From Sambucus nigra (Eukaryota; Streptophyta; Magnoliopsida; Dipsacales; Adoxaceae): 64,000 nucleotides of DNA. Position numbers and translations under genes: made by a program. The stretch is from positions 690,261,702 through 690,325,701 of the forward strand of contig OX422208.1 of the NCBI GenBank assembly GCA_949130495.1, given 5' to 3'. The notes beneath the pieces were generated by a model. It saw only the letters and a list, made by a program, of their open reading frames with translations, had not been told where the DNA came from and did no database searches. Shown piece by piece: positions 46,028 through 58,322 of the stretch; position 1 is the stretch's first letter, and every line of letters starts with the position of its first letter.

Positions 46028-46849
46028 ATATGTTGTCTACTAAGGGTCTAATGGATCTCGACGATCGACCTTGACAAGTAGTAGTGTATCGGGGGGTTCC
46101 TTGTTTGGATTTCACTTCGCGAGACACCCCAAGCACGAACATAGCATAGTGTTGAGACTGGGGAGAAGTTTAGCCCTTAGTACTTGGTTTGCTTAGGATT
46201 TCTACATTTTGGGAGTGACGGATTAGTTAGGCAGCGTAGGTGGACTAGGATGTTTAGAGGGATGCGCTAGGTGTGCACTATTAGAAGAGAGGTGAGGGGT
46301 ATCTCATGGGAGTGCGATACCTACATAAATATGAGATAAAACATATTTTTAAAAATAACGCATTTATGCAATTACAAAATATTTTCACAACTCGGGCTCT
46401 GACCCGTTTCTATATTTTTCCTCTCTTGCTATATATTATATATATATAGGTGTCGAGACACAAGGACGCCTGGATGATGATCCATTGGAGTCAGATGTCT
46501 GCTGCAGCAGTTGTGGATGCATGCAGGTTTATTTTTAGACGCTTCTATTCTTGTGATCTAGATAGGAAGCATTGTAGTAACTTTCGGGCCGAAAGTCCAA
46601 TTATATTTATTTATTCTTTCACCGCCTTTTAGTGCAGAATTCAATTTGGTTGTATTATATTTGAACCGAATGTTCGGTTATTTTATCTCTCTTTCCAGTT
46701 TCATTTATTTAAACTGTGTGAATGTTTTAATTATATAGTTTGTTTAAAAAGATTCGTTAAATAAAATTTTGAATCCAGCCTAATATGTTATTATTAATTA
46801 ATTTGGTACAGGAGTGATTGCCCAGTATTTTATTAGGCGGGGTGTCACA
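46028..46849 (+). repeat. Tk-B 5' LTR, third segment and end
   Basis: Starts with a second copy of the shared module (46038-46185) that duplicates 38590-38735. Then come GTGTGCACTATTAGAAGAG, a TATA-rich acceptor-like tract ending in AG at 46449, a GGTGTC...GACGCC inverted repeat, and the end GGCGGGGTGTCACA. Confidence 0.85.
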
Positions 46850-49800
46850 GATGGTATCAGAGTATCAGGTTCTAGTGTCCTTAGGAATCTGTGAGGACGT
46901 ACTACGCTTTCAGAATTGCTCTCGATTTGTTATAGAGCCTTATGATTAGGATTGTTGATTCCTCTTGTGAGATTTTGTTTTCCTGCCATATTGTGAGATT
47001 ACAGTAATCTTTTGCGCTCGGTTGAGGTTCGTGTGCTGATCAAGGAAGGAGGCAGGAGGTGGGGGATTAGTGGGAGCTATGTGTTGAAGTTGGAGACTAG
47101 GGTTGTAGTAGAAGTCATTTTCCTTGTGGCATTTGCTAAGAATTGTTACAACGACTACTAAAGAATAGTAGTTATGAGTACCCCAGTACCGCTGTAGTAG
47201 AGAGTGGTACTAAAGTTGAATTACATGGTGAAGTTAAGGGTTCGAAAGGGGTTTTTGATAAGGACCATATTTGAAGTTAATTCATGTGAGGTCAGTGTAG
47301 CATTACTCAGTGGAAGTAGAAGGCTCAGAAGTTTTGACTTAGAGAAGGGTATGGAAATACCCAGATGTGAAAATTTGAGGAAATTTTTTTTCACTCGTAG
47401 GAGCAATGTTGAGATGGTGGAAATGGTGATAACCATATTCGGGGGAGCAGGATGTTTAACCCCTAAAGGGATCTTATGAATAGTTTTTAACCGTGAGTCC
47501 CCATGATTTAGCAAGAATGAGAAGAATGCAGTTTTAAATTATTCACATAAGGATCGGTCAGAGGCCGACAGTGAATAAAGAGATTTATGAATGAGTAAAC
47601 TTTGTGCTGAATCAAGGTAAGTACAATGAAGAGAGAGACCTTCCGAGGAATGATAGGCTCACTAGAAAGGTGTTGCTAACACTTATGGAGAATATATATG
47701 TTCGTGGACCCCATTGGTGGACATCCACCTGGGGAATTCGTTGAAACGGGGTTGTTGAGGCCGGTGGTGGAATTTCCTTTACATGAAGAAGTTAAGGGGA
47801 ACTAGTAAAGTGATTGGCAGGATCGCGGCTATGGAGTCCAAGATACTGATAACCTTGAAAGGGTCAGGGTGACCCGAGATGGGGAATGTTGTAATGTGGA
47901 GTGTAGAACCATACGGTTAGTTATTACCCAGTAGGAGTAAAGGGACAAGAGTAGGGTGCCCATATGGGGCATTGATTAAGGTAATTTTGGTTCAGTTAGG
48001 GCAAGTGTATCAAGTCTAAGAATCTTTTGGAGTCGCTAGGGAGATAGGCGAAGTTGTTGTTATGAGTTCACCTCAATTGAAGGAGGTATGCTCTGTGTGA
48101 CAAGATTGAGTCACAGTGTTTTATTAGCTCCAGATTCGTGTGTGATACAAGTTTACTAATAGTATTGATAACGTTATCTAGTATATGTTTATGCATTTTT
48201 TCGCGATAGCGGGAGTCTATTTTCTTTCATTCGTTGTGAAGAGCGAATGTTAGTATTTTGAGTTTATATCAGATTGGTATTACTCGTTTTGTGTGTGCTA
48301 TACGAGTATGGTGTTATTTTGAGTAGAATATGATATTCGTTGTTCGGAGCGATAGCAGGCTAATGATGGCAAGACTATTGTGTCCGTGGTTCCAGGGTGG
48401 AACGAGTTGTTGTTGCGAGATCTCACTTGGATACAGGCTGAGTTCGCCTTTATTATATGTTTGGATTGAACTTCGGTGTGTAGATGTTTCATTATTGTGA
48501 TTCGACTGCGGGGCGACCTTATAGGTGTGATTTAAGGTATCTAGGGTAATTGTTGAGCAGTGACTTTAAGCTCATTATTAGTTGCGCAAGGACTGAGTGT
48601 TAGTGCGAGCGCTTAATGGTATGTCTCCTGGACAAAGATGAGAGTTCAGACTACATTTTGTTGAAAGAGGGGATAGGGTTATCCCGGTTGCATATTTAAA
48701 GTTAACAGACCTCCACGATCGACAAAGTTATGTACTAGTGTATTGGAGGGGTTACGTGTTTGGATTTCGCTTTGCGAGATGCTCCATGCATGAACCTTAA
48801 TGATGTCGGGAGTGGAGAGATGTTTTAGGATGCAAGGATGTTGGTTTTGTAGATAAGTCATATAGTGTGGATGAAGCACTATAGACTGAAAGCCATATGA
48901 TGATGTTATGCTTATGGAAATATAGTGCTATGGGGAAGCAATACAATGGTTCTCTCACCGCAAGTAGGTGGGCAAAGTAGGAGTTGGAGAAATTGATTTC
49001 AGGCTTATAGCTAGGCCTTAATGAAAAGGAAAATTTTGGAGGAAGTATGTTTTGGGTATGATGTTTGTAACGCTTTTACAGAGAGTTGGCGCCTCGATTA
49101 GTTAGATTTTTCCTTTTCGCTTAGGTGGAAGGATAGAATAGTAGAAACGTGTTAATAGGTCAGTGAGGTAGGAATCAGGACGTCCCACTGGTGTGCCTTA
49201 TGCCGTTATATCTTGGTGATCGACGATGCGAGGGATTAGTGTAACGGGAGGGTTCCTTGTTTGGATTTCGCTTTGGGAGACGTCCAACGCATGAAACTGA
49301 GCAAATGTCAGGAGCTGATAAAGGTCTTCGACACCAGGGACACAATTTAGGATAGTACTATTTCACGTAGGTAGGAATGCTTCGATCTTAGAATTTTTGG
49401 ACAGTGAGGCTAGTGGAGTGAGTGGCGCCAATATAGAAATATGAGTTGGTTAACCTTGAGAAGAATGGGATTTTGCTGGTTGGGAAAATCCATGTATGAG
49501 TATTACACCGAGGAAATAAGGCCTATTGTTTAGAAAGTGTGTACGTGTCGGACGTTGGTGATAGTTGGGAGGAGAGGTATGGGTTAAAAAGGTGTATGGG
49601 CACCTTAGTAAGTTAGTTTTATATACTGCCTGAGATAAAAGGGACGTAGTATATAGAGTTGGAGATTATACCAAGATGGCAGGATACTATAGTATAAACC
49701 TTCATAGAAGTGAGTGCTGAATGAGGGTACGGTTAAGAGTTATCGGGTAGTACCATTCCACTTTGAGGCTTTAGGATGTGGAGTGATTCACGATCCGAGG

Positions 49801-49865
49801 TTAGAGTTGGTAGTATCGGTTATATCTGAATTTCAAGGATGAAATTACGTTGTAAGGGGGAAGTA
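46850..49865 (+). other. Tk-B interior, non-coding
   Basis: The primer site TGGTATCAGAGTATCAGG is at 46852-46869. About 3 kb follow without any frame matching gag or pol. It contains two further module copies (48555-48890 in long form; 49205-49320 in short form), a GATGAAATTACGTTG stretch and the purine tract TAAGGGGGAAG before the 3' LTR. Size and content fit a LARD-type derivative or an interior rearranged from other Tekay copies. Confidence 0.75.
48555..48890 (+). repeat. Shared LTR module, long form, in the Tk-B interior
   Basis: About 335 bases that align with 52490-52830 in the Tk-A LTR, including GCGCAAGGACTGAGTG, TATCCCGGTTGCATATTT, the stem-loop core, and CATATAGTGTGGATGAAGCA. The stem is TGGAG (48744-48748) with CTCCA (48782-48786). 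Confidence 0.85.
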
Positions 49866-51004
49866 CATAATACCCCGCAGTTTTATGGGAAATTAAATTC
49901 AATAATTCAATGTAATTTGGAAATTTAAGAATTATTCTGAATAGTAAATTTTGGAGTTTTCAAGGATTAAATGATTTTCGATCGGTGTTATACTTACTTT
50001 TGGGGTTAAGTAAATAAGTCGGAGTATTTTAATTATATGTCGCAGCTGGATAAAGCGACATAGGATATTATTTTTAATGAGAATATCACATTAAGTTGTG
50101 TGGGGTTAAATTAGTGATTTGCGATCAAGAACCTCAGATGGAAATTTCGAGTGCGCGGTTGGTCTCGGAGTGGTCGAGATAGTCAGAACAGAGTATTTGG
50201 GGGTCGTTATTGAGTTTCGAGATTTTTTGGATTAATAGGGACTGGTAATTGAGTAAACGAGTAATTTTTGGGTTTAATATGGATAAACCCTCTTTTGTTT
50301 CCCTATAAGACACGAGAAAGTGGGAGAAAGAAAAGAAAAGAGAGAAAAGAAGAAGAGAAGAAAGGAAGAGGAGAAAATAGGAGAGGAAAAGGATTTCCGG
50401 GCCAAACTCCGCGGGATTCGACTCGGGGTCGTCGAATTTTATCCTCCAGGCAAGTGTTTACTTGCTTTATTTAATTTTGAGCATAAATCTCATATCATAA
50501 TTGGTAATAACAAACCTTAAAGATTTTGGGTTTGATTTTCGTGGATTAAACGGGTTTTTCGGACGTTTAATGGGTAAACCCCGAAAATTATTAAATTGGA
50601 GAAACTTAGAAAATTATAGAAATTAATGGTTGATTCTTGGTTTTAGGGTGTTTAGAACTTATTTCCTTTGAGTGTATTTAGTTGGGTGTAGTTAGATGTT
50701 GGTGGAAGAAGAGTTATAAAGCTTGGGGGTGGTTAATAGCTGAAATGGATCCGTGGAGAAGAAGCAGTTTCGGCTGCCCTATTTGAACGATGGATCGAGC
50801 CCCTGGGATCGATCAATCGATCGATCCTACAGAAATTTTGGCAATTTGTGTTTGTTAAATTTATATGGGAGAAATTCCCAAATTAAGGATTTCTAGCCAA
50901 TTCAGTTGACGAAATAAATAGACTTAACTAAGGGAGATATATTTATCCAATTGGGGAAATTTATGGGGGCTAAGAGAGTATTTTAAGTGTGTGACACTAG
51001 AAAT
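49866..51004 (+). repeat. Tk-B 3' LTR, first 1.14 kb
   Basis: Aligns with 30721-31840. The first two bases are CA instead of TG. Core promoter CCCTATAAG at 50301-50309, donor at 50450, GATCGATC cluster at 50784-50827. Cut after GACACTAGAAAT by the Tk-A insertion. Confidence 0.9.
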
Positions 51005-53310
51005 TGTAATACCCCGTAATTTTAATGACTTTGAAAATGGGTTATATTTTAAATTAATGGATTAATTGGATTTTATTATAAATTAATTCATTTGGGTTTT
51101 TATCCGAATTGTGGATATTAAAATGTATGATTCTAATATTACTTAAAGATATTTAGGTAATATATGAATGTGATGTCATTGATATGGTTTTGTGATATTA
51201 ATTCAGTAATTTGAATTTTTAGTCGGACGCGGTATAGGACGTGTCGAGACTAATTTGTTAAATTAAAAAGCAAATTTATTTTCTATCGACCTTATAGTCA
51301 TTTTGACTGCATCATTGCATCCGAAAGGTTTGAAATAGTCAGAAAAGTCTATTTGGATGTTGAATTTGGGTCTCGGGTCATTTGCAAATGAAAAGATAAC
51401 CCAAAAGGGCATTTTAGTCATTTTTACAAGGGGGATGAATAGTGAATTCGGATTTTGTCCTATTATAAGTATTTCGAGATTAGTTGTACGTGGGTTATTC
51501 ATCTCTTCTACACAAAACTTGAGAAGTCATCTTCTTAGAGAGAGCGAAAGGTTGCTTGGAAGAAGAGAAGTGTGCTTGGGAAGGAGGAGAACCAAAGGTC
51601 AAAGGTCACCACCATCAACCACCACCGGAAGTGGCCGGAGAAAGGGAGAACACCTGTGATATACAATACCAAAGGATTAGATCTTCATTAGAGGCAAGTG
51701 TTTGATAATTGCAATCTAAGTTTGTATATTATCCATGTTAGGATAGTTATAAGAAGATGAGATTTTTACATGTTTGGAAGATAATGAAGAGTTGTTAATG
51801 GATTTCTGAAAACTGGAAGTTTATAGGAATCAAAATCATGTTGTAGGTAAATAGTAATCCACGAAATAATCATAAATCTATTGAAGAAATTCTGAAAACC
51901 ATTGATGTGTTCTTGAAGATATTGTGTTGATAATTTTCTGGAAAAAGAGGATATAAACATGCTTTTAATTCAATCTCTTGATGATTCTAGGATGTTTAGA
52001 GCATTAGAAATAATTTATATATGTTTATATATCATGTAGTATGGTTTATAAGTCTGTTGGGTTGTTAATATGAAGGTTTGATTGATAAAAAATGGTTAAA
52101 GCCGTAGTAAAAGAAATGCAGAAAAACGGGGCTGTTACCTGGGCGATCGATCGATCGACCCCCTGCCTTCGATCGATCGACCTCCCCAGGATTGTTAAAG
52201 TTGTTTCTTTTTAATGTTGGTTCTTATCCCAAACCTTTTGTAGATCTTTGGTGATTATCATTTGGATATAATGGGACTTAGGAAGGTTCAGTAATCCCTA
52301 GATGAGAATCGAATTAATTTGATTGGGATTTAAATTGATTATAATTATGTTAATTAAATTGAAAGAAATTTGGGTTGCTAGATTCATGTGTTGGATTCTA
52401 ATTTGTATGCATGAGGATTAAGGATAGGTCCAGTAGGGGATATTTAATATAACACCTGGGTAGTCTTACGGTTAAAATTTGAACATCAAGGACTGAGTTT
52501 AAGCTCAATATTGATTGCGCAAGGACTGAGTGTAGTACAAGTGCTTAGTGGTATGACTCCAGGATAGAGATGGGAGTTTAGACCACATTTGGTTGAAAGA
52601 GGGGATGAAGGTATCCCGGTTGCATATTTGAAGTTTACGGACCTCCACGACCGACAAAGTTAAGTAGTAGTGTATTGGAGAGTTCCTTGTTTGGATTTCG
52701 CTTTGCGAGACACTCCGTGCATGAACCTTAACGACGTCGGGAGTGGAGAGATGTTATAGGATGCGAGAATGTTTGTTTTGTTGATAAGTCATATAGTGTG
52801 AATGAAACACTATAGACTATTAGCCATGTGATGATGGTATTCAATCCTAGTTGATTGAAGATGTGTTTATAAGAGATTAGAAACAATCGGTTAAAACCCT
52901 AATTAAGCGAAGGTTTAAATCGTAATCATTCGGGAGATAAGATGATATGGACCAGTAGGATATTAGTGATTTCTTACTGAATAAATATGTTGAGGAAATA
53001 CCTATTTGAACCTTGAGTAATGAGTGAGACTCTGGAATATTAAATAAGAAAAGTAAAGTTATAATATTTTAATACGTGAAATTTGAAGAGATATAATGCT
53101 ACGTATGGGAATTATCTTAGGGTAATGTGAGTACCCTGTTGATATTATATTATAGGTAGATGATAATGCCTATTTGATTGGTTGATGATTTATGTGTATG
53201 GCATACCTAGCTTACTTGCTATCGACGGGAGGTTTTCACGTCAGGGCAGTCATATCCTGATGAATCCATGGGATCTTTGATTTATCGCTCGAGAACATAG
53301 GTCTATGAAA

Positions 53311-53477
53311 GACTTATCGGGGAGTTGATAAGTCCGATGACTGTGGGTACGTAGGTATGTGCGTGACCTATGGATACGATAACTATATTCGCCTCCATAT
53401 TTTGTGTTGTTAATTGTGGTTCGAGGAATCCTTACCGAACCTTTAGTCCCTTATTCGGCGACTTGCGATACCGGGAC
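53311..53477 (+). repeat. Series of four inverted repeats in the Tk-A LTR
   Basis: GACTTATC/GATAAGTC (53311-53318, 53327-53334), TAGGT/ACCTA (53352-53356, 53366-53370), GGTTCG/CGAACC (53418-53423, 53436-53441) and GTCCC/GGGAC (53446-53450, 53473-53477) follow one another. Compare the hairpin series in Tk-C. Confidence 0.8.
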
Positions 53478-53666
53478 ATGATAACAGAGTAATGCATTGT
53501 ACCGCAGCTGTGACTCGGGGTGCCGTATTATATATGTATATATAATGAATTGTATGAATGTATATAGTGATTAAATGATCTACAGTGTGATAATTGTAGA
53601 TGACGGTGAATTGAGAAAAGAATTGAAATAAGTTAATGAATATTTATTGAAGAGCTTAATTTATAT

Positions 53667-54091
53667 CACTGTTCTAAAAAACCTGCCTAGGCTCCGTCTA
53701 GGCACGCCTAGGCTTAAGGCTTGGGAGAAACGCCTCGCCTTACGCTTTTCACGCCTTATTCTTGGTAAAACCCTTAAGGCACACTTTTTTCTAAAAACAA
53801 CAATAATTTAGTGAAATGATGTCGCCTTTTAAAGAATTTGTTTACAAATCGGACCATTATCTCATCCAAAGTAATCAAATAGTATTTTAATTTGCATATA
53901 TTCAGACATATTTTTATGATATGTGCAATTTTTGTATTTTAATAGCCTTTTTATGGTTAAAAAATATTGAAATATATTAAGAAGGCCTAAACGCCTTTTC
54001 ACGCCTTTTTACGACTAGGCCCGCCTAGGCTTCTAAGGCTTAAGGCTTGGCCTCCACGCCTCAATCACGCCCCGCGTTTTTTAGAACCTTG
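53667..54091. mobile_element. hAT-type MITE, complete
   Basis: The ends CACTGTTCTAAAAAAC and GTTTTTTAGAACCTTG form an imperfect terminal inverted repeat, and ATTTATAT at 53659-53666 and 54092-54099 is an 8-bp target duplication, as for hAT elements. The subterminal regions are rich in CGCCTAGGC and CACGCC words on both strands. 425 bases, no coding capacity. A fragment lies at 26119. Confidence 0.93.
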
Positions 54092-54918
54092 ATTTATATT
54101 AATGAGAAACGATGCATGTTATTGGGAAATGTATATGAATGATTATACGACGTATGGTATGGGATATACGGGGTTATGATATGGGATGGAAATTATATTG
54201 TGGAAATTAGTAAAGAGGAACCATTGACTAGGAGGTTAATAGGGAACGTTAAGTGTGCACTCTAGATGAGAGGTGGGAATAACAAGTGAGAGTCTGGATA
54301 CTAACATGTACGTAATAAATGCTTTAGTGCACTTGTTAAATACTTGTTGTTTTAAAAATCATTTTCACATTGGGCTCTAACCCGTTTCCTTGCATATTTT
54401 CTTTTCTATTGTACCTTCTATATTAGGTGTCCAGCAATAGGGACGCCAACCTTAGAGAACTATGACGAGCTATGGAGCTATGGAGTACAGCTTAGACGCC
54501 TATCTTCATTTGATTCACAGTATTCTTGTAGTTAGGGAATGTCGCCCAAAGAAATTCAGTTATCTCTTTCTATCTGAGTCAAATACTATTGTATTCATGT
54601 CATTTTAATACATTTGTTATGGCTGGGATTACTGTATTGAGAAATTATTTGGGAATGTTTATTCCAATTGTATGTAAATTCTTTTGTGTTATCTGTTCCG
54701 TTATTAGTGTTATAGAATAATATGTGTTGTGATATTCGTAAACTAAAAATGGATTTTGTTGAAATTAAAATTTGAAAAGTTTTTAACATCAGCTTAATTG
54801 GCTATTGGGTGATTAGTAAATGTTTTCGACAGTGATGCTAAGAATGAGCCAACTGTATATTCTGTTTTAATTTGGTATGGGACTGGCCACCCGGTATTTA
54901 ATTAGGCGGGGTATTACA

Positions 54919-56292
54919 GGTGGTATCAGAGCATCAGGTTCTAGTGTCCTTTAGGGTCTGTACGGCTTAATGTGTTTTCAGCCTAACGTTCTTTGATGTA
55001 GAGCCCTATGTTTTGGATTTTTGATTTCTTTAGTAAGATTCCGTATATATTAGTGAATATTATTTGCATTCGGATGGGTTCGTACAAGAAGTATTGCAGA
55101 TGAGGGCCATTAGACGGATAGCGGAGATCGTACTTAGGAGGTTATGAAGTATGTTCGAGTATGATGACCGTAGTCGAGGTCACCCCTATTATGGAAAATT
55201 GAGGAGAGTTATCAGTAGAAGTTCTTGAAATGCGAGAATTGTGTGTGTTACCTAACGAAGGCAATATATTCAAAGGCTTGGGCATATAATGGAGTGTGGT
55301 TAACTAGAACTGAAAATTTGGGGTAAAATTATTCTTGACTCATCGGAGCAAAGTGATAGTAGTGGGAGTCAACAATCATCGCTCACGAATGAGGGTATGT
55401 TTTCTATCTAAGGAGTTATGAGGCGCATACTGATTTTTGTAGCGATTAATATTGTGTGGGAAAAAGGGTTAAGCCTATAGCACTATTATTTACGTAGACT
55501 CACCGAGGGGTGTGGGACACCTATATTTTCATGTCATCACGTGGGATTGATTTTTATCACGGAATTACTTACTTTAGGCATGCCCGATCATGATGTGACT
55601 ATCGACGTGGATTGATTTGTGATATATGAGAGCGTATAGCCATTACTTGTCTTTAATAAGAGAGTAGATGAGTAGACTTTTATTTGAAATTGATAAAACC
55701 TGTAGAGAGGTTATAAACTATTGACTAAGGACCTGAGGAGTTTCGATGACCGACTAATTTAGGTAGTAGTGTATCGGGGGGTTCCTTGTTTGAATTTTTC
55801 TTGCGAGACACCACACGCATGAAACTAATAACCGTTAGGAGTCGAAATAAGATAGGTCTTTAGGATATGAGTTTATAACCTTTGCGATACATTAGAGTAT
55901 TATGCGGATTATCATATTTATTTTATTATGAAAGTTGTACGATAGGGTGTATGGGCACCCTGGATGGTTGGATTGTAGTATTTTTCATAATTGTGAAACA
56001 GTAAGTAGTTGTGACTTCAGGATGTATTTACTTGATGATTAAGGATCATTTATTTTTCCAAACTTTGTCATGAGGATGGTATAGGTAAGATTGAGTATAG
56101 TTAAATACAATTCAGTTGGAATTATGTGGTGAGGCTTGGCGTATAACATCAATGGGGATTTTCGTTAATTTACTGTATGGGCGGTACGACATAGATTACT
56201 TGCAATTTGAGATTTATACTCAGAGTTGACCTTACCCGTATGATTTATCTTTCTGAATTTCGGGATGAAATTCTGTTATAAGGGGGGAAGTA
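54919..56292 (+). other. Tk-A interior, non-coding
   Basis: Primer site and then 1.3 kb without frames. A short-form module copy lies at 55738-55865. GAATTTCGGGATGAAATTCT near 56255 resembles the usual end of Tekay pol and leads to the purine tract. Confidence 0.8.
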
Positions 56293-58058
56293 TGTAATAC
56301 CCCGTAATTTTAATGACTTTTAAAATGGGTTATATTTTAAATTAATGGATTAATTGGATTTTATTATAAATTAATTCATTTGGATTTTTATCCGAATTGT
56401 GGATATTAAAATGTATGATTCTGAATATTACTTAAATATATTTAGGTAATATATGAATGTGATGTCATTGATATGGCTGTGTGATATTAATTTAGTAATT
56501 TGAATTTTTAGTCACACACGGTATGGGATGTGTCGGGACTAATTTGTTAAATTAAAAAGAAAATTTATTTTCTATCGACCTTATAGTCATTTCGACTGCG
56601 TCATTGCATCCGAAAGGTTTGAAATAGTCAGAAAAGTCTATTTGGATGTTGAATTTGGGTCTCGGGTCATTTGGAAATGAAAAGACAACCCAAAAGGGCA
56701 TTTTAGTCATTTTTACAAGGGGGATGAATAGTGAATTTAGATTTTGTCCTATTATAAGTATTTGGAGATTAGTAGTACGTGGGTTATTCATCTCTTCTAC
56801 ACAAAACTTGAGAAGTCGTCTTCTCAGAGAGAGTGAAAGGTTGCTTGGAAGAAGAGAAGTGTGCTTGGGAAGGAGGAGAACCAAAGGTCAAAGGTCACCA
56901 CCATCAACCACCACCGAAAGTGGCCGGAGAAAGGGAGAACCACCTGTTACATACAACACCAAAGGATCATATCTTCATTAGAGGCAAGTGTTTGATAATT
57001 GCAATCTAAGTTTGTATATTATCCATGTTAGGATAGTTATAAAAAGATGAGATTTTTACATGTTTGGAAGATAATGAAGAGTTGTTAATGGATTTCTGAA
57101 AAATGGAAGTTTATAGGAATCAAACTCATGTTGTAGGTAAATAGTAATCCACAAAATAATCATAAATCTATTGAAGAAATTCTGAAAACCATTGATGTGT
57201 TCTTGAAGATATTGTGTTGATAATTTTCTGGAAAAAGAGGATATAAACATGCTTTTAATTCGATCTCTTGATGATTCTAGGATGTTTAGAGCATTAGAAA
57301 TCATTTATATATGTTGATATATCATGTAGTATGGTTTATAAGTCATTTGGGTTGTTAATATGAAGGTTTTATTGATAAAAAATGGTTAAAGCCGTAGTAA
57401 AAGAAATGCAGAAAAATGGGGTTGTTACCTGGGCGATCGATTGATCGACCCCATGCCTTTCTATCGATCGACCTCCCCAGGATTGTTAAAGTTGTTTCTT
57501 TTTAATATTGGTTCTTATCCCAAACCTTTTGTAGATATTTGGTTATTATCATTTGGATATAGTGGGACTTAGGAAGGTTCAGTAAGCCCTAGATAAGAAT
57601 CGGATTAATTTAATTGGGATTTAAATTGATTAGAATTGTGTTAATTAAATGGAAAGAAATTTGGGTTGCTAGATTCATGTGTTGGATTCTAATTTGTATG
57701 CATGAGGATTAAGGATAGGTCTAGAAGGGGAGATTTAATAAAACACCTGGGTAGCCTTAGGGTTAAAATTTGAACATCAAGGACGGAGTTTAAGCTCATT
57801 ATTGATTGCGCAAGGACTGAGTGTAGTACAAACGCTTAGTGGTATGACTCCAGGTTAGAGATGGGAGTTCACCACATTTGGTTGAAAGAAGGGATGAGGG
57901 TATCCCGGTTGCATATTTGAAGTTGACGGACCTCCACGATCGACAGAGTTAAGTAGTAGTGTATTGGAGGGGTTCCTTATTTGGATTTCGCTTTGTGAGA
58001 CGCTCCGCGCATGAACCTTAATAGCGTCGGGAGTGGAGAGATGTTATAGGCTGCGAGA
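56293..58058 (+). repeat. Tk-A 3' LTR, first 1.77 kb
   Basis: Nearly identical to 51005-52770, with the same promoter (56750-56758), donor (56984), GATC cluster (57433-57472) and module (57780-58058). It stops inside the module where Tk-C begins. Confidence 0.93.
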
Positions 58059-58083
58059 TGTAATACCCCGTAATTATGCATAA

Positions 58084-58322
58084 TTAGGAAAATACGTATT
58101 ATTTAAATTACGTGAGTAGAGTAATTTAATATGATATAGGAAAATACGTTTTATTTAAATTACGTGAGTAGAGTAATTTAATATGATAAAATACGTTTTA
58201 ATTAAATTACGTGAGTCGAGTAATTTAATGTGATAAAATACGTTTATTTAAATTACGTGAGTAGAGTAATTTAATGTGACACATTTTAAATTAAATTACG
58301 TGAGTAGAGTAATTTAATGTGA
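58084..58322 (+). repeat. Five tandem units, each an inverted repeat, at the start of the Tk-C LTR
   Basis: Each unit of 40-52 bases contains AAATTACGTGAGTAGAGTAATTT. The arms AAATTAC and GTAATTT pair, extended by flanking A/T to 10 bp in some units. TACGTGAG contains an ACGT core of the kind plant bZIP factors bind. The position at the very start of the LTR suits an enhancer. Confidence 0.9.

Larger units (their letters stand above)
51005..54918 (+). repeat. Tk-A 5' LTR
   Basis: Starts TGTAATACCCCG, ends GGGGTATTACA. Ordered landmarks: TATTATAAG (51461), purine-rich leader, GC-type donor (51694), GATCGATCGACC cluster (52144-52182), the shared module (52490-52830), a run of inverted repeats (53311-53477), the hAT MITE (53667-54091), GTGTGCACTCTAGATGAGAGG, an acceptor-like AG (54426) and the LTR end. 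Confidence 0.92.
51005..58058 (+). mobile_element. Tk-A: non-coding element with giant LTRs
   Basis: The 5' LTR is 51005-54918 (3.9 kb, of which 425 bases plus an 8-bp target duplication are a later MITE). The primer site TGGTATCAGAGCATCAGG is at 54921. The 1.37-kb interior (54919-56292) has no coding domain. A purine tract AAGGGGGGAAG precedes the 3' LTR at 56293, which is cut at 58058 by Tk-C. The first 1.76 kb of the two LTRs are nearly identical. The element inserted into the Tk-B 3' LTR. Confidence 0.92.

Noticed and set aside
51357..51659. 100- and 111-codon plus-strand frames repeated at 51357 and 56646
   Set aside because: They are the two LTR copies of the same promoter and leader region; the shared frame reflects recent duplication, and no domain is recognisable.
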